DNA of 64,000 nt from contig JAFUFK010000026.1 in NCBI GenBank assembly GCA_017469925.1, forward strand, positions 1 to 64,000, given 5' to 3'. Below are positions 32,237-43,296 of this stretch, in pieces. Made by a program: the position numbers and the translations under genes. The stretch is from Bacteroidaceae bacterium (GTDB lineage Bacteria > Bacteroidota > Bacteroidia > Bacteroidales > Bacteroidaceae). The first letter of the stretch is position 1, and the number at the start of each line of letters is the position of its first letter. The notes below the pieces were generated by a model. That model saw nothing but the letters and a program-made list of their open reading frames with translations, was not told the DNA's origin and did not search any database.

Positions 32237-34354
32237 ATGGCAAAACAAGATTTGCATTTGACCCGCAATATCGGCATCATGGCCCACATCGATGCCGGTA
32301 AAACCACTACCTCTGAGCGTATCCTCTTCTATACTGGTAAGACTCACAAGATTGGTGAGGTGCACGAAGGTGCAGCCACGATGGACTGGATGGCTCAGGA
32401 GCAGGAGCGTGGTATCACCATCACCTCTGCCGCTACGACGGCCTATTGGACATGGAACGGCAATAAGTACAAGTTCAACCTGATTGACACTCCAGGACAC
32501 GTTGACTTCACCGCAGAGGTGGAGCGTTCGCTGCGTGTGCTTGACGGAGCCGTTGCTGCCTATTGTGCAGTGGGTGGTGTTGAGCCTCAGTCGGAGACCG
32601 TATGGCGCCAGGCTGACAAGTACAACGTACCCCGCATGGGCTACGTGAACAAGATGGACCGCTCGGGTGCCGATTTCTTTGAGGTTGTCCGCCAGATGAA
32701 GGATGTGCTGGGTGCTACTCCTGCCGTCATCGCTGTGCCCATTGGCGCAGAGGAGAATTTCAAGGGTATCGTTGACCTGATTCAGATGAAGGCCATCCTG
32801 TGGCACGACGAGACCATGGGTGCAGAATATGACGTCGAGGAGATTCCCGCTAACATGAAGGACGAGTGTGACGAGTGGCGTGCCAAGTTGATTGAGCAGG
32901 CTGCCGAGCAGGACGACTCCCTCATGGAGAAGTACTTCGAAGATCCCGACAGTCTGACAGAGGATGAGATTATCGCAGCTATCCGCAAGGGTACACTGAA
33001 CCTCGACCTTGTGCCCATGACCTGTGGCTCGTCATTTAAGAACAAGGGCGTGCAGAAGCTGCTTGACTACGTCTGCATGTTCCTGCCCTCTCCCCTCGAC
33101 ACTCCCGCTATCACAGGTACTAACCCTGAGACTGGTGAAGAGGAAGAGCGCCACCCCAGTGAAGACGAGAAGACCTCGGCCCTGGCATTCAAGATTGCCA
33201 CGGATCCCTATGTAGGTCGTCTGACGTTCTTCCGCGTTTACTCTGGTAAGATTGAGTCTGGTTCGTACATCTACAACGTTCGTTCTGGTAAGAAGGAGCG
33301 CGTAAGCCGTCTGTTCCAGATGCATTCTAATCACCAGAATCCTGTGGAGATTATTGGCGCCGGTGATATCGGCGCCGGTGTAGGTTTCAAGGATATTCGC
33401 ACGGGTGATACGCTTACCGACGAGGATGCACCTATCATTCTGGAGTCGATGGACTTCCCCGATCCCGTTATCGGTATCGCCGTAGAGCCCAAGACCCAGA
33501 AAGACCTCGACAAGCTAAGCAACGGCCTTGCCAAGCTCGCAGAAGAGGATCCCACCTTCACCGTGAAAACTGACGAGCAGAGCGGACAGACCGTTATTAG
33601 CGGTATGGGCGAGCTGCACCTCGACATTATTATCGACCGTCTGAAACGCGAGTTTAAGGTAGAGTGCAATCAAGGTAAGCCTCAGGTGAACTACAAGGAA
33701 GCCATCACTAAGACTGTGAACCTGCGTGAGGTTTATAAGAAGCAGTCGGGTGGCCGCGGTAAGTTTGCAGACATCATCGTCAATGTTGGTCCTGTTGATG
33801 AGGACTTCAAGGAAGGCGGTCTGCAGTTCAGCAACCTCGTAACTGGAGGTAATATTCCTAAGGAGTTTATCCCCAGCGTCCAGAAGGGCTTCGAGAGTGC
33901 CATGAAGAATGGCGTACTTGGTGGTTTCCCCATGGATAGCCTGAAGGTGGAATTGCTCGATGGCTCGTTCCATCCCGTTGACTCTGATCAGTTGTCGTTC
34001 GAAATCTGTGCTATTCAGGCCTACAAGAACGCTTGTGCTCAGGCTAAACCTGTACTGATGGAGCCCATGATGAAGTTGGAGGTTGTAACCCCCGAAGAGA
34101 ATATGGGTGACGTCATCGGCGACCTGAACAAGCGTCGTGGCCAGGTAGAGGGAATGGACACCACTCGCACTGGTGCCCGTCTGGTGAAAGCAATGGTGCC
34201 CTTGGCCGAAATGTTCGGCTATGTCACCGCATTGCGTACCATCACCTCCGGTCGTGCAACATCCTCTATGACCTATGACCACCACGCTCCTGTGAGCACG
34301 GGTATAGCCAAGGCCGTTCTGGAGGAGATAAAGGGACGTGTAGATCTTGTATAG
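32237..34354 (+). CDS. fusA: translation elongation factor G
   Basis: A 705-residue GTPase that moves tRNA and mRNA through the ribosome. G1 AHIDAGKTT (about 18-26), G3 DTPGHVDF, G4 NKMDRSG and the C-terminal domains III-V are all present and in normal order. Unlike the enterobacterial str operon, no tuf gene follows; rpsJ comes next, after a hairpin at 34361-34404. Confidence 0.98.
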   Translation: MAKQDLHLTRNIGIMAHIDAGKTTTSERILFYTGKTHKIGEVHEGAATMDWMAQEQERGITITSAATTAYWTWNGNKYKFNLIDTPGHVDFTAEVERSLRVLDGAVAAYCAVGGVEPQSETVWRQADKYNVPRMGYVNKMDRSGADFFEVVRQMKDVLGATPAVIAVPIGAEENFKGIVDLIQMKAILWHDETMGAEYDVEEIPANMKDECDEWRAKLIEQAAEQDDSLMEKYFEDPDSLTEDEIIAAIRKGTLNLDLVPMTCGSSFKNKGVQKLLDYVCMFLPSPLDTPAITGTNPETGEEEERHPSEDEKTSALAFKIATDPYVGRLTFFRVYSGKIESGSYIYNVRSGKKERVSRLFQMHSNHQNPVEIIGAGDIGAGVGFKDIRTGDTLTDEDAPIILESMDFPDPVIGIAVEPKTQKDLDKLSNGLAKLAEEDPTFTVKTDEQSGQTVISGMGELHLDIIIDRLKREFKVECNQGKPQVNYKEAITKTVNLREVYKKQSGGRGKFADIIVNVGPVDEDFKEGGLQFSNLVTGGNIPKEFIPSVQKGFESAMKNGVLGGFPMDSLKVELLDGSFHPVDSDQLSFEICAIQAYKNACAQAKPVLMEPMMKLEVVTPEENMGDVIGDLNKRRGQVEGMDTTRTGARLVKAMVPLAEMFGYVTALRTITSGRATSSMTYDHHAPVSTGIAKAVLEEIKGRVDLV

Positions 34355-34360
34355 AATGAG

Positions 34361-34404
34361 GTAGGGGCTGTCGCTGAGCAAATGACTCTTTGGCGACAGC
34401 CTAC
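34361..34404 (+). promoter_or_regulatory. hairpin between fusA and rpsJ
   Basis: GGCTGTCGC (34366-34374) pairs with GCGACAGCC (34393-34401), extended by GTAG/CTAC with a two-base bulge. No T-run follows, so it is more likely an RNA-processing or attenuation site than a full terminator; it marks the old str/S10 boundary. Confidence 0.5.
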
Positions 34405-34442
34405 TACCCAAAATGTAAAATGTAAAATTATAAATTAAAGAA

Positions 34443-34748
34443 ATGAGTCAGAAAATTAGAATCAAGCTGAAGTCTTACGACCACAATCTGGTTGATAAGT
34501 CTGCAGAGAAGATTGTGAAGACCGTGAAGGTTTCGGGTGCTATCGTTAGTGGTCCCATCCCCCTTCCCACTCACAAGCGCATCTTCACCGTGAACCGTTC
34601 AACCTTCGTCAACAAGAAGGCTCGTGAGCAATTCGAACTGAACTGCTACAAGCGTCTTATCGACATCTACAGTTCGACTGCGAAGACCGTCGATGCACTG
34701 ATGAAACTTGAATTGCCCAGCGGCGTAGAAGTGGAAATCAAAGTGTAA
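34443..34748 (+). CDS. rpsJ: 30S ribosomal protein S10 (NusE)
   Basis: A 101-residue protein of the small-subunit head that also acts in transcription antitermination with NusB. The family core [20 protein letters not shown] and [17 protein letters not shown] is intact. First gene of the S10 part of the cluster. Confidence 0.97.
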   Translation: MSQKIRIKLKSYDHNLVDKSAEKIVKTVKVSGAIVSGPIPLPTHKRIFTVNRSTFVNKKAREQFELNCYKRLIDIYSSTAKTVDALMKLELPSGVEVEIKV

Positions 34749-34815
34749 TGTGATATAGGAACTATAGTAATATAGATACTATATAAGTAATAACAATTAA
34801 TTAACAAAAACTGAA

Positions 34816-35433
34816 ATGCCAGGATTATTAGGAAAGAAAATCGGAATGACATCCGTATTCAGTGCCGAGGGTAAGAATGTACCATGCACTGTTATCGAAG
34901 TAGGTCCTTGTGTGGTAACTCAGGTTAAGAATGTTGAGAAGGACGGCTATGCTGCTGTTCAGCTCGGTTACGAGGAAGCTAAGGAGAAGAATACCTCCGC
35001 CCCCATGAAGGGTCACTTCCAGAAGGCTGGTACCACCCCCAAGAGACACTTGGCCGAGTTCACAGGTTTCGAAGAGGAACTGAATCTGGGTGACACCGTC
35101 ACCGTAGAGCTGTTTGAAAACACCACTTACGTGGACGTTGTAGGAGTATCTAAAGGCCGCGGTTTCCAGGGCGTTGTTAAGCGTCATGGTTTTGGCGGTG
35201 TAGGTCAGGCTACTCATGGTCAGGATGACCGTCTGCGCAAGCCGGGTTCAATCGGAGCTTGCTCTTATCCCGCTAAGGTCTTCAAGGGTCTGCGCATGGG
35301 TGGCCAAATGGGCAACAAGCGCGTGACTACACACAACCTGCAAGTGTTAAAGGTGATTCCCGAACATAACCTCTTGCTCATCAAGGGTAGTGTTCCCGGA
35401 TACAATGGTTCAATCGTTAGTGTTCTGAAGTAA
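34816..35433 (+). CDS. rplC: 50S ribosomal protein L3
   Basis: A 205-residue early-assembly protein near the peptidyl-transferase centre. The N-terminal [12 protein letters not shown] and the long-loop [22 protein letters not shown] are typical. Followed after one base by rplD. Confidence 0.97.
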   Translation: MPGLLGKKIGMTSVFSAEGKNVPCTVIEVGPCVVTQVKNVEKDGYAAVQLGYEEAKEKNTSAPMKGHFQKAGTTPKRHLAEFTGFEEELNLGDTVTVELFENTTYVDVVGVSKGRGFQGVVKRHGFGGVGQATHGQDDRLRKPGSIGACSYPAKVFKGLRMGGQMGNKRVTTHNLQVLKVIPEHNLLLIKGSVPGYNGSIVSVLK

Positions 35434-35434
35434 A

Positions 35435-36064
35435 ATGGAAGTTAGTGTATTAAATATTAAGGGTCAGGATACTGGTCGTAAGGTGTCTTTGAACGATGAT
35501 ATCTATGCCATCGAGCCCAACGATCACGCCATCTATCTGGATGTGAAGCTGATCATGGCCAACAGGCGCCAGGGTACTGCAAAGTCGAAGGAAAGAAGTG
35601 AAATCACAGGTTCTACCCGTAAGCTCGGTCGCCAAAAGGGGGGCGGCGGTGCTCGCCGCGGTGACATCAAGTCGCCTGTACTCGTAGGTGGTGGTCGCGT
35701 GTTTGGTCCCCAGCCTCGTGATTATGGTTTCAAACTGAACAAGAAGGAGCGCATCTTGGCTCGCAAGTCAGCTCTTGCATATAAGGCTCAGGAGAATGCA
35801 ATTTGTGTAGTGGAAGACTTCACTTTGGAGGCTCCGAAGACCAAAGCATTCGTGGAAATCTTAAATAATCTTAAAATTTCTGGGAAGAAGAGCCTCTTCA
35901 TTTTGCCGGGTGCCGATAAAGTTGTATATTTGTCGTCCCGAAATATCGAGCGTGTCAATGTTATGGCCGCATCTGCCTTGAATACCTACAAGGTACTCGA
36001 TGCAGATGTCTTGGTTGTGGCTGAAGGTGCGCTCCCAGTAATTGAGGGCAACTTAAACAAGTAA
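35435..36064 (+). CDS. rplD: 50S ribosomal protein L4
   Basis: A 209-residue protein whose long loop reaches the peptide exit tunnel ([20 protein letters not shown], the loop where some macrolide-resistance changes occur). In enterobacteria L4 represses the S10 operon; here that is unproved. One base separates it from rplC. Confidence 0.97.
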   Translation: MEVSVLNIKGQDTGRKVSLNDDIYAIEPNDHAIYLDVKLIMANRRQGTAKSKERSEITGSTRKLGRQKGGGGARRGDIKSPVLVGGGRVFGPQPRDYGFKLNKKERILARKSALAYKAQENAICVVEDFTLEAPKTKAFVEILNNLKISGKKSLFILPGADKVVYLSSRNIERVNVMAASALNTYKVLDADVLVVAEGALPVIEGNLNK

Positions 36065-36077
36065 GGAGAAGCTGAAT

Positions 36078-36368
36078 ATGGCATACATTATCAAACCTCT
36101 GGTCACTGAGAAGATGACCCAGATTACAGAGAAGCAGAACAAGTTCGGCTTCATTGTTCGTCCCGATGCCAATAAGATTGAGATTCAGAAGGAAGTAGAG
36201 GCTCGCTACAACGTCACCGTTACCGATGTCAACACGATGGTGTACGCTGGCAAGGCAAAGCGCCGCTACACAAAGTCTGGTCTGATCAAGGGCCGCACGA
36301 ACGCCTTTAAGAAGGCCATCGTTACATTGAAGGATGGCGATACAATTGATTTTTATAGCAATATTTAA
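36078..36368 (+). CDS. rplW: 50S ribosomal protein L23
   Basis: A 96-residue protein at the exit of the peptide tunnel, the docking site for trigger factor and SRP. The block IIKPLVTEKMTQITEKQNKF and the VDVNTMVY-type strand are readable. Confidence 0.96.
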   Translation: MAYIIKPLVTEKMTQITEKQNKFGFIVRPDANKIEIQKEVEARYNVTVTDVNTMVYAGKAKRRYTKSGLIKGRTNAFKKAIVTLKDGDTIDFYSNI

Positions 36369-36374
36369 TAAGAG

Positions 36375-37205
36375 ATGGCAGTACGTAAATTTAAGCCCAC
36401 AACACCAGGGCAGAGACACAAAATTATAGGTACTTTCGAAGAGATTACTGCATCAGTACCTGAAAAGTCTCTCGTGTACGGAAAGCGTTCGACTGGTGGC
36501 CGTAACAATGTCGGTAAGATGACTATGCGTTATCTCGGCGGCGGTCATAAGAGAAAGTTCCGCTTCATCGACTTCAAGCGAGAGAAGGATGGTGTTCCAG
36601 CAACAGTTAAGACAATCGAGTACGATCCCAATCGTTCGGCTCGTATCGCATTGCTTTATTATGTTGATGGTGAGAAACGTTATATTATTGCTCCCAACGG
36701 TCTGAAGGTTGGTGACACGGTGATGAGCGGTGCTGAGGCAGCTCCCGAAGTAGGTAATGCCCTGCCCCTGCAGAACATCCCCGTTGGTACCATCATTCAC
36801 AACATTGAGCTTCGCCCTGGTCAGGGTGCTCTGCTCGTACGTTCCGCTGGAAACTTTGCACAGTTGACCTCTCGTGAGGGCCGTTACTGTGTAATCAAGT
36901 TACCTTCTGGCGAAACTCGTCAGATTTTGAGCGCTTGTAAGGCTACTGTAGGTAGTGTCGGCAACTCAGACCATGCACTTGAGAGTTCGGGTAAGGCCGG
37001 TCGCTCTCGCTGGTTGGGTCGTCGTCCCCACAACCGTGGCGTTGTCATGAACCCCCACGATCATCCCATGGGTGGTGGTGAAGGCCGTCAGTCTGGTGGT
37101 CATCCCCGTTCACGTAAGGGCTTGTATGCAAAGGGCCTCAAGACACGTGCACCGAAGAAGCAGTCGAACAAGTACATTATCGAGAGAGCTAACAAGAAGA
37201 AGTAA
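36375..37205 (+). CDS. rplB: 50S ribosomal protein L2
   Basis: A 276-residue core protein of the peptidyl-transferase region. The C-terminal [20 protein letters not shown] block holds the conserved His essential in other bacteria. Standard length. Confidence 0.98.
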   Translation: MAVRKFKPTTPGQRHKIIGTFEEITASVPEKSLVYGKRSTGGRNNVGKMTMRYLGGGHKRKFRFIDFKREKDGVPATVKTIEYDPNRSARIALLYYVDGEKRYIIAPNGLKVGDTVMSGAEAAPEVGNALPLQNIPVGTIIHNIELRPGQGALLVRSAGNFAQLTSREGRYCVIKLPSGETRQILSACKATVGSVGNSDHALESSGKAGRSRWLGRRPHNRGVVMNPHDHPMGGGEGRQSGGHPRSRKGLYAKGLKTRAPKKQSNKYIIERANKKK

Positions 37206-37229
37206 CCAAGCAAGTTAATAGTGTAAATT

Positions 37230-37499
37230 ATGAGTCGTTCATTAAAGAAAGGTCCATATATTGAAGTAAATCTTGAGAACAAGGTTCTCGCCATGAACGA
37301 AAGTGGCAAGAAGACCGTAGTCAAGACGTGGGCCCGTGCTTCTATGATTTCCCCTGATTTCGTGGGTCACACCGTAGCAGTACACAACGGAAACAAATTT
37401 ATCCCTGTTTACATTACTGAGAACATGGTTGGACACAAGCTTGGTGAGTTCGCTCCCACTCGTAAGTTCGGCGGCCATGCAGGTCAGAAGAAAAAGTAA
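37230..37499 (+). CDS. rpsS: 30S ribosomal protein S19
   Basis: An 89-residue small-subunit head protein ([19 protein letters not shown], then [16 protein letters not shown]). Placed between rplB and rplV as usual. Confidence 0.97.
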   Translation: MSRSLKKGPYIEVNLENKVLAMNESGKKTVVKTWARASMISPDFVGHTVAVHNGNKFIPVYITENMVGHKLGEFAPTRKFGGHAGQKKK

Positions 37500-37536
37500 T
37501 GCAGGACATTAAAAGAACAAAAAGAGTAATAATATA

Positions 37537-37932
37537 ATGGGAAAAAGAAAGAAATTAGCTGCCGAGGCAAGAAAGGCAGCCCTGAAGACCCAGTATTTCG
37601 CAAAGCTGAAAGACGTGCCTTCTTCTCCCCGCAAGATGAGATATGTGGTTGATTTGATTCGCGGTATGGAGGTAAACAGAGCTCTTGGCACCCTGAAGTT
37701 TTCATCGAAGGCTGCTTCCGCAGATGTGGAGAAGGTACTTCGTTCTGCTATCGCCAACTGGGAGCAGAAAAACGAACGCAAGGCCGAAGACGGCGAATTG
37801 TTCGTTACCCGCGTGTTTGTAGATGAGGGCGCAACCCTCAAGCGTATGAGACCCGCACCTCAGGGCCGTGGTTACAGAATCCGCAAGCGTTCTAACCACA
37901 TCACTTTGTACGTCGACACTAAGAACGATTAA
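37537..37932 (+). CDS. rplV: 50S ribosomal protein L22
   Basis: A 131-residue tunnel-lining protein. The core [20 protein letters not shown] and C-terminal hairpin [20 protein letters not shown] are present. The N-terminus ([18 protein letters not shown]) is longer and more basic than in enterobacteria, as in other Bacteroidetes. Confidence 0.96.
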   Translation: MGKRKKLAAEARKAALKTQYFAKLKDVPSSPRKMRYVVDLIRGMEVNRALGTLKFSSKAASADVEKVLRSAIANWEQKNERKAEDGELFVTRVFVDEGATLKRMRPAPQGRGYRIRKRSNHITLYVDTKND

Positions 37933-37947
37933 TGATTAAGTAAAAGT

Positions 37948-38676
37948 ATGGGACAGAAAGTAAATCCAATAAGCAATCGTCTGGGCATTGTCCGCGGTTG
38001 GGATTCGAATTGGTTTGGTGGCAAGGACTTCGGAGATTCTCTGCTGGAAGACAGTAAAATCCGTAAGTACCTCAACGCCCGTCTGGGTGATGCCAGCATC
38101 TCAAAAATCGTCATTGAGCGTACACTGAAACTCGTGACAATCACGGTTTGCACGGCCCGTCCTGGTCTTATCATTGGTAAGGGTGGCGAAAAAGTGGACA
38201 AACTGAAGGAAGAGTTGAAGAAGGTAACCGACAAAGAGGTTCAGATTAATATCTTCGAGGTAAGAAAACCAGAACTCGATGCTACGATTGTAGCCAACAA
38301 TGTAGCTCGTCAAGTTGAGGGTAAGATTTCCTACCGTCGTGCTATCAAGATGGCCATTGCCAACACGATGCGTGCTGGTGCTGAGGGCATTAAGATACAG
38401 ATTTCGGGTCGCCTGAATGGCGCAGAAATCGCACGTAGCGAAATGTTTAAGGAAGGCCGTACCCCGTTGCATACCTTCCGTGCCGATATTGACTACTGCA
38501 AGGCTGAAGCCCTTACTAAGGTAGGCCTTCTTGGTATCAAGGTGTGGATTTGCCGCGGAGAAGTGTTTGGTAAAAAGGATCTTGCCCCCAACTTCTCTCA
38601 GCAGAAGGAGAGCAATGGACGTGGCTTCGGCAGCGGCCCTAAGAACTTCCGTCGTAAGAGAAACAACAATCGTTAA
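37948..38676 (+). CDS. rpsC: 30S ribosomal protein S3
   Basis: A 242-residue protein at the mRNA entry channel. KH-domain signature ([20 protein letters not shown]) and C-terminal GVKVWI-type domain ([19 protein letters not shown]) are readable; the tail is basic and Arg/Asn-rich. Confidence 0.97.
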   Translation: MGQKVNPISNRLGIVRGWDSNWFGGKDFGDSLLEDSKIRKYLNARLGDASISKIVIERTLKLVTITVCTARPGLIIGKGGEKVDKLKEELKKVTDKEVQINIFEVRKPELDATIVANNVARQVEGKISYRRAIKMAIANTMRAGAEGIKIQISGRLNGAEIARSEMFKEGRTPLHTFRADIDYCKAEALTKVGLLGIKVWICRGEVFGKKDLAPNFSQQKESNGRGFGSGPKNFRRKRNNNR

Positions 38677-38688
38677 AACTGAATTATC

Positions 38689-39114
38689 ATGTTACAACCT
38701 AAAAGAACTAAATATAGAAGACCACAAAAAGGTCGTTGCAAGGGCAATGCCCAGCGCGGCAACCAACTGACGTTTGGTTCCTTCGGAATCAAGTCGTTGG
38801 AGACGCACTGGATTACGGCACGCCAGATTGAGGCAGCCCGTGTTGCTATGACACGTTACATGCAGCGTGAGGGTCAGAGCTGGATTCGCATCTTCCCCGA
38901 CAAGCCCATTACGAAGAAGCCTGCTGACGTACGTATGGGTAAGGGTAAGGGTGATCCCGTAGGCTATGTGTTCCCCATTACCCCCGGCCGCATCATTTTC
39001 GAGATAGAGGGTGTATCTTATGACATTGCCAAGGAGGCTCTTCGCCTGGCTGCTCAAAAGTTGCCCGTGACCACGAAGTTCATTGTCAGAAGAGATTACG
39101 ATAAAAACGCATAA
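38689..39114 (+). CDS. rplP: 50S ribosomal protein L16
   Basis: A 141-residue protein near the A-site. Standard blocks [20 protein letters not shown]-like [12 protein letters not shown] and [20 protein letters not shown] are present. Confidence 0.97.
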   Translation: MLQPKRTKYRRPQKGRCKGNAQRGNQLTFGSFGIKSLETHWITARQIEAARVAMTRYMQREGQSWIRIFPDKPITKKPADVRMGKGKGDPVGYVFPITPGRIIFEIEGVSYDIAKEALRLAAQKLPVTTKFIVRRDYDKNA

Positions 39115-39116
39115 GT

Positions 39117-39311
39117 ATGAAAGTCGCAGAAATTAAGGAGATGTCCACACAGGACTTGCAAGAGCTGATTCAGACGGAGAAGGCTAACTACACTCAGATG
39201 CTGCTGAACCATGCCGTTTCTCCCCTTGAGAACAATGCTCAGATTAAGGCGGCACGTCGTAATATCGCGCGATTGCTGACGGTTCTCCGCCAAAGAGAGC
39301 TTAACAAATAA
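39117..39311 (+). CDS. rpmC: 50S ribosomal protein L29
   Basis: A 64-residue two-helix protein at the tunnel exit (MKVAEIKEMSTQDLQELIQT, C-terminal RRNIARLLTVLRQREL). Starts two bases after the rplP stop. Confidence 0.95.
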   Translation: MKVAEIKEMSTQDLQELIQTEKANYTQMLLNHAVSPLENNAQIKAARRNIARLLTVLRQRELNK

Positions 39312-39325
39312 ATATGGTCTGAAAC

Positions 39326-39583
39326 ATGGAAGCTAGAAATTTAAGAAAGACAAGAACGGGTGTCGTAGTTAGCGAAAAGATGGATAAGACCATTGTAGTA
39401 GCTGCTAAGTTCAAGGAGAAACATCCGATTTATGGTAAGTTCGTCAACAAGACGAAAAAATACCATGTTCATGACGAGCAGAATGACTGTCACAAGGGTG
39501 ACACCGTGACGATTATGGAGACTCGTCCTCTGAGCAAAACGAAGAGATGGAGAGTAGTAGAAATCGTAGAAAGAGCTAAGTAA
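39326..39583 (+). CDS. rpsQ: 30S ribosomal protein S17
   Basis: An 85-residue early-assembly protein ([40 protein letters not shown]). Two bases precede rplN. Confidence 0.97.
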   Translation: MEARNLRKTRTGVVVSEKMDKTIVVAAKFKEKHPIYGKFVNKTKKYHVHDEQNDCHKGDTVTIMETRPLSKTKRWRVVEIVERAK

Positions 39584-39585
39584 TC

Positions 39586-39951
39586 ATGATACAAGCAGAA
39601 TCAAGATTAGTAGTTGCAGACAATAGCGGTGCAAAGGAATGCTTGTGCATTCGTGTGCTTGGTGGTACCCGTCGTCGCTATGCGTCTGTAGGTGACGTGA
39701 TTGTTGTTGCTGTAAAGAGCGCAATCCCCACCAGTGAAGTGAAGAAAGGTGCAGTATCGAAGGCCCTGATTGTACGTACGAAGAAGGAAGTACGCCGTCC
39801 CGATGGCTCGTACATCCGTTTTGATGATAATGCATGTGTTTTGCTGAACAATGCAGGTGAGTTGCGTGGTAGTCGTATTTTCGGTCCTGTGGCTCGTGAA
39901 CTTCGCGCAGCCAACATGAAGGTCGTTTCCCTGGCACCTGAAGTTCTTTAA
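39586..39951 (+). CDS. rplN: 50S ribosomal protein L14
   Basis: A 121-residue protein at the subunit interface ([43 protein letters not shown]). Very conserved; standard length. Confidence 0.97.
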   Translation: MIQAESRLVVADNSGAKECLCIRVLGGTRRRYASVGDVIVVAVKSAIPTSEVKKGAVSKALIVRTKKEVRRPDGSYIRFDDNACVLLNNAGELRGSRIFGPVARELRAANMKVVSLAPEVL

Positions 39952-39970
39952 TCAATTAAGAATTTAAGTG

Positions 39971-40291
39971 ATGAGTAAGTTACACATTAAGAAAGGCGAT
40001 ACAGTTTACGTAAACGCTGGTAACAACAAGGGTAAGACTGGAACCGTGTTGAAAGTGTTTGTAGAAGAGAAGCGCGCCATCGTTGAGGGTGTAAATATGG
40101 TATCTAAGAGCCAGAAACCCAGTGCGAAATACCCCCAAGGTGGTATTGTCAAGCAGGAGGCTCCCATCCATATCTCGAACCTGAATGTGGTTGACCCCAA
40201 GAGTGGCAAGCCTACTCGTATTGGTAGAAAACTGAACGCAGACGGCAAATTGGTCCGTTATGCTAAAAAATCCGGAGAGGAGATCAAGTAA
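39971..40291 (+). CDS. rplX: 50S ribosomal protein L24
   Basis: A 106-residue assembly initiator with the KOW motif ([20 protein letters not shown]). I chose the ATG at 39971; the GTG one codon upstream gives no better fit. Its stop overlaps the rplE start by one base (TAATG). Confidence 0.95.
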   Translation: MSKLHIKKGDTVYVNAGNNKGKTGTVLKVFVEEKRAIVEGVNMVSKSQKPSAKYPQGGIVKQEAPIHISNLNVVDPKSGKPTRIGRKLNADGKLVRYAKKSGEEIK

Positions 40292-40848
40292 TGGCAAATA
40301 CTGCAAGCCTTAAGAAAGAATATGCGGAGCGCATTGCTCCCGCATTGATGAAGCAGTTCAATTACTCTTCATCTATGCAGATTCCCGTACTCAAGAAGAT
40401 TGTAATCAATCAGGGGCTGGGTATGGCTACTGCTGACAAGAAGATTATCGAAGTAGCAATAAATGAGATATCGGCCATCACAGGCCAGAAGGCTGTTGCT
40501 ACAGTATCTAAGAAAGACGTAGCAAACTTCAAACTTCGTAAGAAGATGCCCATTGGTGTGATGGTAACCTTGCGTCGTGAGCGTATGTATGAATTCTTGG
40601 AGAAACTGGTGCGTGTGGCTCTGCCCCGTATCCGTGACTTTAAGGGAATCGAAAGCAAGTTCGACGGTCGTGGTAACTACACCCTCGGTATTCAAGAGCA
40701 GATTATCTTCCCTGAGATTAACATCGACACTATCGATCGTATCCTGGGTATGAACATCACCTTTGTGACAACCGCAAAGACCGATGAGGAAGGTTTCGCT
40801 CTGCTGAAGGAGTTTGGTTTGCCCTTTAAGAACGCTAATAACGATTAA
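40291..40848 (+). CDS. rplE: 50S ribosomal protein L5
   Basis: A 185-residue 5S rRNA-binding protein ([60 protein letters not shown]). Coupled to rplX by start/stop overlap. Confidence 0.97.
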   Translation: MANTASLKKEYAERIAPALMKQFNYSSSMQIPVLKKIVINQGLGMATADKKIIEVAINEISAITGQKAVATVSKKDVANFKLRKKMPIGVMVTLRRERMYEFLEKLVRVALPRIRDFKGIESKFDGRGNYTLGIQEQIIFPEINIDTIDRILGMNITFVTTAKTDEEGFALLKEFGLPFKNANND

Positions 40849-40854
40849 GAAGAT

Positions 40855-41154
40855 ATGGCAAAAGAATCAATGAAGGCCCGCGAGGTTAAGAGAGCTAAGC
40901 TCGTGGCCAAGTATGCTGAGAAGCGTGCTGCTCTGAAGAAGATTGTCAATACGGGTGACCCCGTGGAAGCTTATGAAGCCGCACGTAAACTTCAGGAAAT
41001 TCCTCGCAACGCAAATCCTATTCGCCTGCACAACCGTTGTAAGTTGACGGGTCGTCCTAAGGGTTACATGCGCCTGTTTGGAATTAGCCGTATTCAGTTC
41101 CGTGAGATGGCCTCTGCTGGTCTCATTCCCGGTGTGAAGAAAGCAAGCTGGTAA
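40855..41154 (+). CDS. rpsN: 30S ribosomal protein S14, zinc-free long form
   Basis: A 99-residue S14. The C-terminal [20 protein letters not shown] and the length show the long form; the CxxC...CxxC zinc ribbon of short S14 is absent. Zinc-independent S14 of this kind serves as the main copy in Bacteroidetes. Confidence 0.95.
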   Translation: MAKESMKAREVKRAKLVAKYAEKRAALKKIVNTGDPVEAYEAARKLQEIPRNANPIRLHNRCKLTGRPKGYMRLFGISRIQFREMASAGLIPGVKKASW

Positions 41155-41175
41155 GCATATTTATTTTTAATATTG

Positions 41176-41190
41176 TCGGGAACGTCCCGA
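41176..41190 (+). promoter_or_regulatory. short hairpin between rpsN and rpsH
   Basis: TCGGGA-ACG-TCCCGA, six-base stem and three-base loop, 22 bases before the rpsH start. No T-run. S8 autoregulation of this region is known in enterobacteria; here only the hairpin is seen. Confidence 0.4.
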
Positions 41191-41211
41191 TTAATTAAAA
41201 CATTATATAAA

Positions 41212-41607
41212 ATGACTGATCCAATAGCAGATTATTTGACTCGGTTGCGCAACGCAATTCAGGCAAAGCACAGAGTTGTTGAGTGCCCGGCGTCAAATTT
41301 GAAAAAGGAGATTACAAAGATCCTTTTCGAGAAAGGCTATATCTTGAACTACCAGTTCGTAGAGGATGGACCTCAGGGAACTATTAAGATAGCCTTGAAG
41401 TATGACAACGCGTCTAAGGAGAATGCTATCAAGAAGTTGATTCGCATCTCTAAGCCTGGCATGCGTAAGTATACCGGTTACAAAGACATGCCAAGAGTAA
41501 TTAATGGGCTAGGTATTGCAATTTTATCTACGTCCAAGGGTGTAATGACAAACAAAGAGGCGGCCGATCTGAAGGTTGGTGGCGAAGTTCTTTGTTACGT
41601 ATATTAA
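41212..41607 (+). CDS. rpsH: 30S ribosomal protein S8
   Basis: A 131-residue 16S rRNA central-domain binder (MTDPIADYLTRLRNAIQAKH, C-terminal GILSTSKGVMT-type block ILSTSKGVMTNKEA). The ATG at 41212 is preferred to an upstream frame start at 41173 because MTDPIADYL is the family N-terminus. Confidence 0.97.
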   Translation: MTDPIADYLTRLRNAIQAKHRVVECPASNLKKEITKILFEKGYILNYQFVEDGPQGTIKIALKYDNASKENAIKKLIRISKPGMRKYTGYKDMPRVINGLGIAILSTSKGVMTNKEAADLKVGGEVLCYVY

Positions 41608-41621
41608 TGGAGGATTGAACT

Positions 41622-42194
41622 ATGTCTAGAATTGGAAAAATGCCTATTACAATCCCTGCAGGTGTAACCATCAATGTCAGCGATGACAATGTAGTTACCG
41701 TTAAGGGTAAGGAAGGAGAAATGAGTCAGGCTGTTCATCCCTCAATAAAGTTGAGCATCTCAGACGGAACCCTCGATTTGGTAATCGATGAGACCAATGA
41801 TACTGTTGAGAAGAAGCAAAAGCAAGCTTACCATGGTTTGTATCGCTCGCTGATTAACAATATGGTTGTAGGCGTTTCTCAGGGTTACGAGAAGAAGATG
41901 GAACTTGTCGGTGTTGGTTACCGTGTTTCCAACCAGGGTAACTTGGTTGAGTTCTCACTGGGATACACCCATAGCATCTTCATCCAGCTTCCCGCTGAGA
42001 TTAAGGTTGAAACAAAGTCTGAGAGAAACCAGAATCCTCAGATAATCCTGCGCTCTTGCGATAAGCAACTGCTTGGTCAGGTGTGTGCAAAAATTCGTTC
42101 TTTCCGTAAACCCGAACCCTACAAAGGAAAGGGTATCTTGTTCGTTGGCGAGCAGATTCGCAGAAAGTCTGGTAAGTCAGCAGGTGCTAAGTAA
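41622..42194 (+). CDS. rplF: 50S ribosomal protein L6
   Basis: A 190-residue protein near the factor-binding site (MSRIGKMPITIPAGVTINVS, C-terminal RKPEPYKGKGILFVGEQIRR). Standard. Confidence 0.97.
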   Translation: MSRIGKMPITIPAGVTINVSDDNVVTVKGKEGEMSQAVHPSIKLSISDGTLDLVIDETNDTVEKKQKQAYHGLYRSLINNMVVGVSQGYEKKMELVGVGYRVSNQGNLVEFSLGYTHSIFIQLPAEIKVETKSERNQNPQIILRSCDKQLLGQVCAKIRSFRKPEPYKGKGILFVGEQIRRKSGKSAGAK

Positions 42195-42212
42195 CATTAA
42201 AACTGTAAGATC

Positions 42213-42554
42213 ATGACAACAAAAATAGAAAGACGAATTAAGATTAAGTACAGAGTTCGTAATAAGATTTCTGGTACTGCTGAGCGTCCCCGAATGTCGG
42301 TGTTCCGCAGCAATAAGCAAATATATGTACAGATAATCAACGATTTGACAGGCACCACATTGGTATCAGCCTCTTCGCTGGGCATGGAAGCATGTCCTAA
42401 GAAGGAACAGGCCGCAAAGGTTGGTGAACTCGCTGCTAAGAAGGCACTCGAGGCTGGCATTACTTCGGTTGTGTTCGATCGTAACGGGTATCTGTATCAT
42501 GGTCGTGTGAAGGAAGTAGCTGATGCAGCTCGTAACGGTGGACTTAAATTCTAA
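42213..42554 (+). CDS. rplR: 50S ribosomal protein L18
   Basis: A 113-residue 5S rRNA-binding protein ([40 protein letters not shown]). Confidence 0.96.
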   Translation: MTTKIERRIKIKYRVRNKISGTAERPRMSVFRSNKQIYVQIINDLTGTTLVSASSLGMEACPKKEQAAKVGELAAKKALEAGITSVVFDRNGYLYHGRVKEVADAARNGGLKF

Positions 42555-42560
42555 TAGATT

Positions 42561-43073
42561 ATGGCACTCAATAAAGTTAAGATAAATAGCGATATCGAAT
42601 TAAAGGACAGATTGGTTGCTATCAATCGTGTTACTAAGGTAACAAAGGGTGGTCGCACCTTTACGTTCAGTGCAATCGTAGTCGTAGGCAACGAAAACGG
42701 TATCATCGGTTGGGGCCTGGGTAAGGCCGGCGAAGTTACTGCCGCTATTGCCAAAGGTGTTGAGGCAGCTAAGAAGAATCTGGTGCGTGTACCTGTTGTT
42801 AAAGGTACTGTTCCTCATGAGGCTGTTGCCAAGTTCGGCGGAGCAGAGGTCTTGATCATGCCTGCTTCTCCTGGTACTGGCGTCGTAGCTGGTGGTGCTA
42901 TGCGTGCCGTTCTCGACAGTGTAGGTATCAAGGACGTGTTGGCAAAGTCGAAAGGCTCCTCTAACCCTCATAACCTGGTGAAAGCAACTATTGTTGCTCT
43001 GTCTGAGATGCGTGATGCTAAGACCATTGCTGACCAGCGTGGTGTAAGTCTTGAAAAAGTATTTAGAGGCTAA
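42561..43073 (+). CDS. rpsE: 30S ribosomal protein S5
   Basis: A 170-residue fidelity protein ([40 protein letters not shown]). Followed 13 bases on by rpmD, which has an unusually strong Shine-Dalgarno (AAAGGAGG) overlapping the rpsE stop region. Confidence 0.97.
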   Translation: MALNKVKINSDIELKDRLVAINRVTKVTKGGRTFTFSAIVVVGNENGIIGWGLGKAGEVTAAIAKGVEAAKKNLVRVPVVKGTVPHEAVAKFGGAEVLIMPASPGTGVVAGGAMRAVLDSVGIKDVLAKSKGSSNPHNLVKATIVALSEMRDAKTIADQRGVSLEKVFRG

Positions 43074-43086
43074 AGGAGGTAATACT

Positions 43087-43263
43087 ATGGCAACAATCAA
43101 AGTTAAGCAAGTAAGAAGTCGTATTCATGCTCCTCGCTACCAGAAGGCCACTCTTGACACTCTGGGCCTGCGTAAACTGAATCACGTTGTTGAGATTGAG
43201 GACAATGCCTCTAATCGTGGTTTGATTCAGACGGTACATCACTTGGTAAAGGTGATTGACTAA
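43087..43263 (+). CDS. rpmD: 50S ribosomal protein L30
   Basis: A 58-residue protein (MATIKVKQVRSRIHAPRYQK, NRGLIQTVHHLVKV). The ATG at 43087 follows AAAGGAGGTAATACT, a near-perfect Shine-Dalgarno that is rare in Bacteroidetes and decides the start. Confidence 0.95.
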   Translation: MATIKVKQVRSRIHAPRYQKATLDTLGLRKLNHVVEIEDNASNRGLIQTVHHLVKVID

Positions 43264-43296
43264 TAGTAACAATCAACAAGTTAATTCGATACAGAT

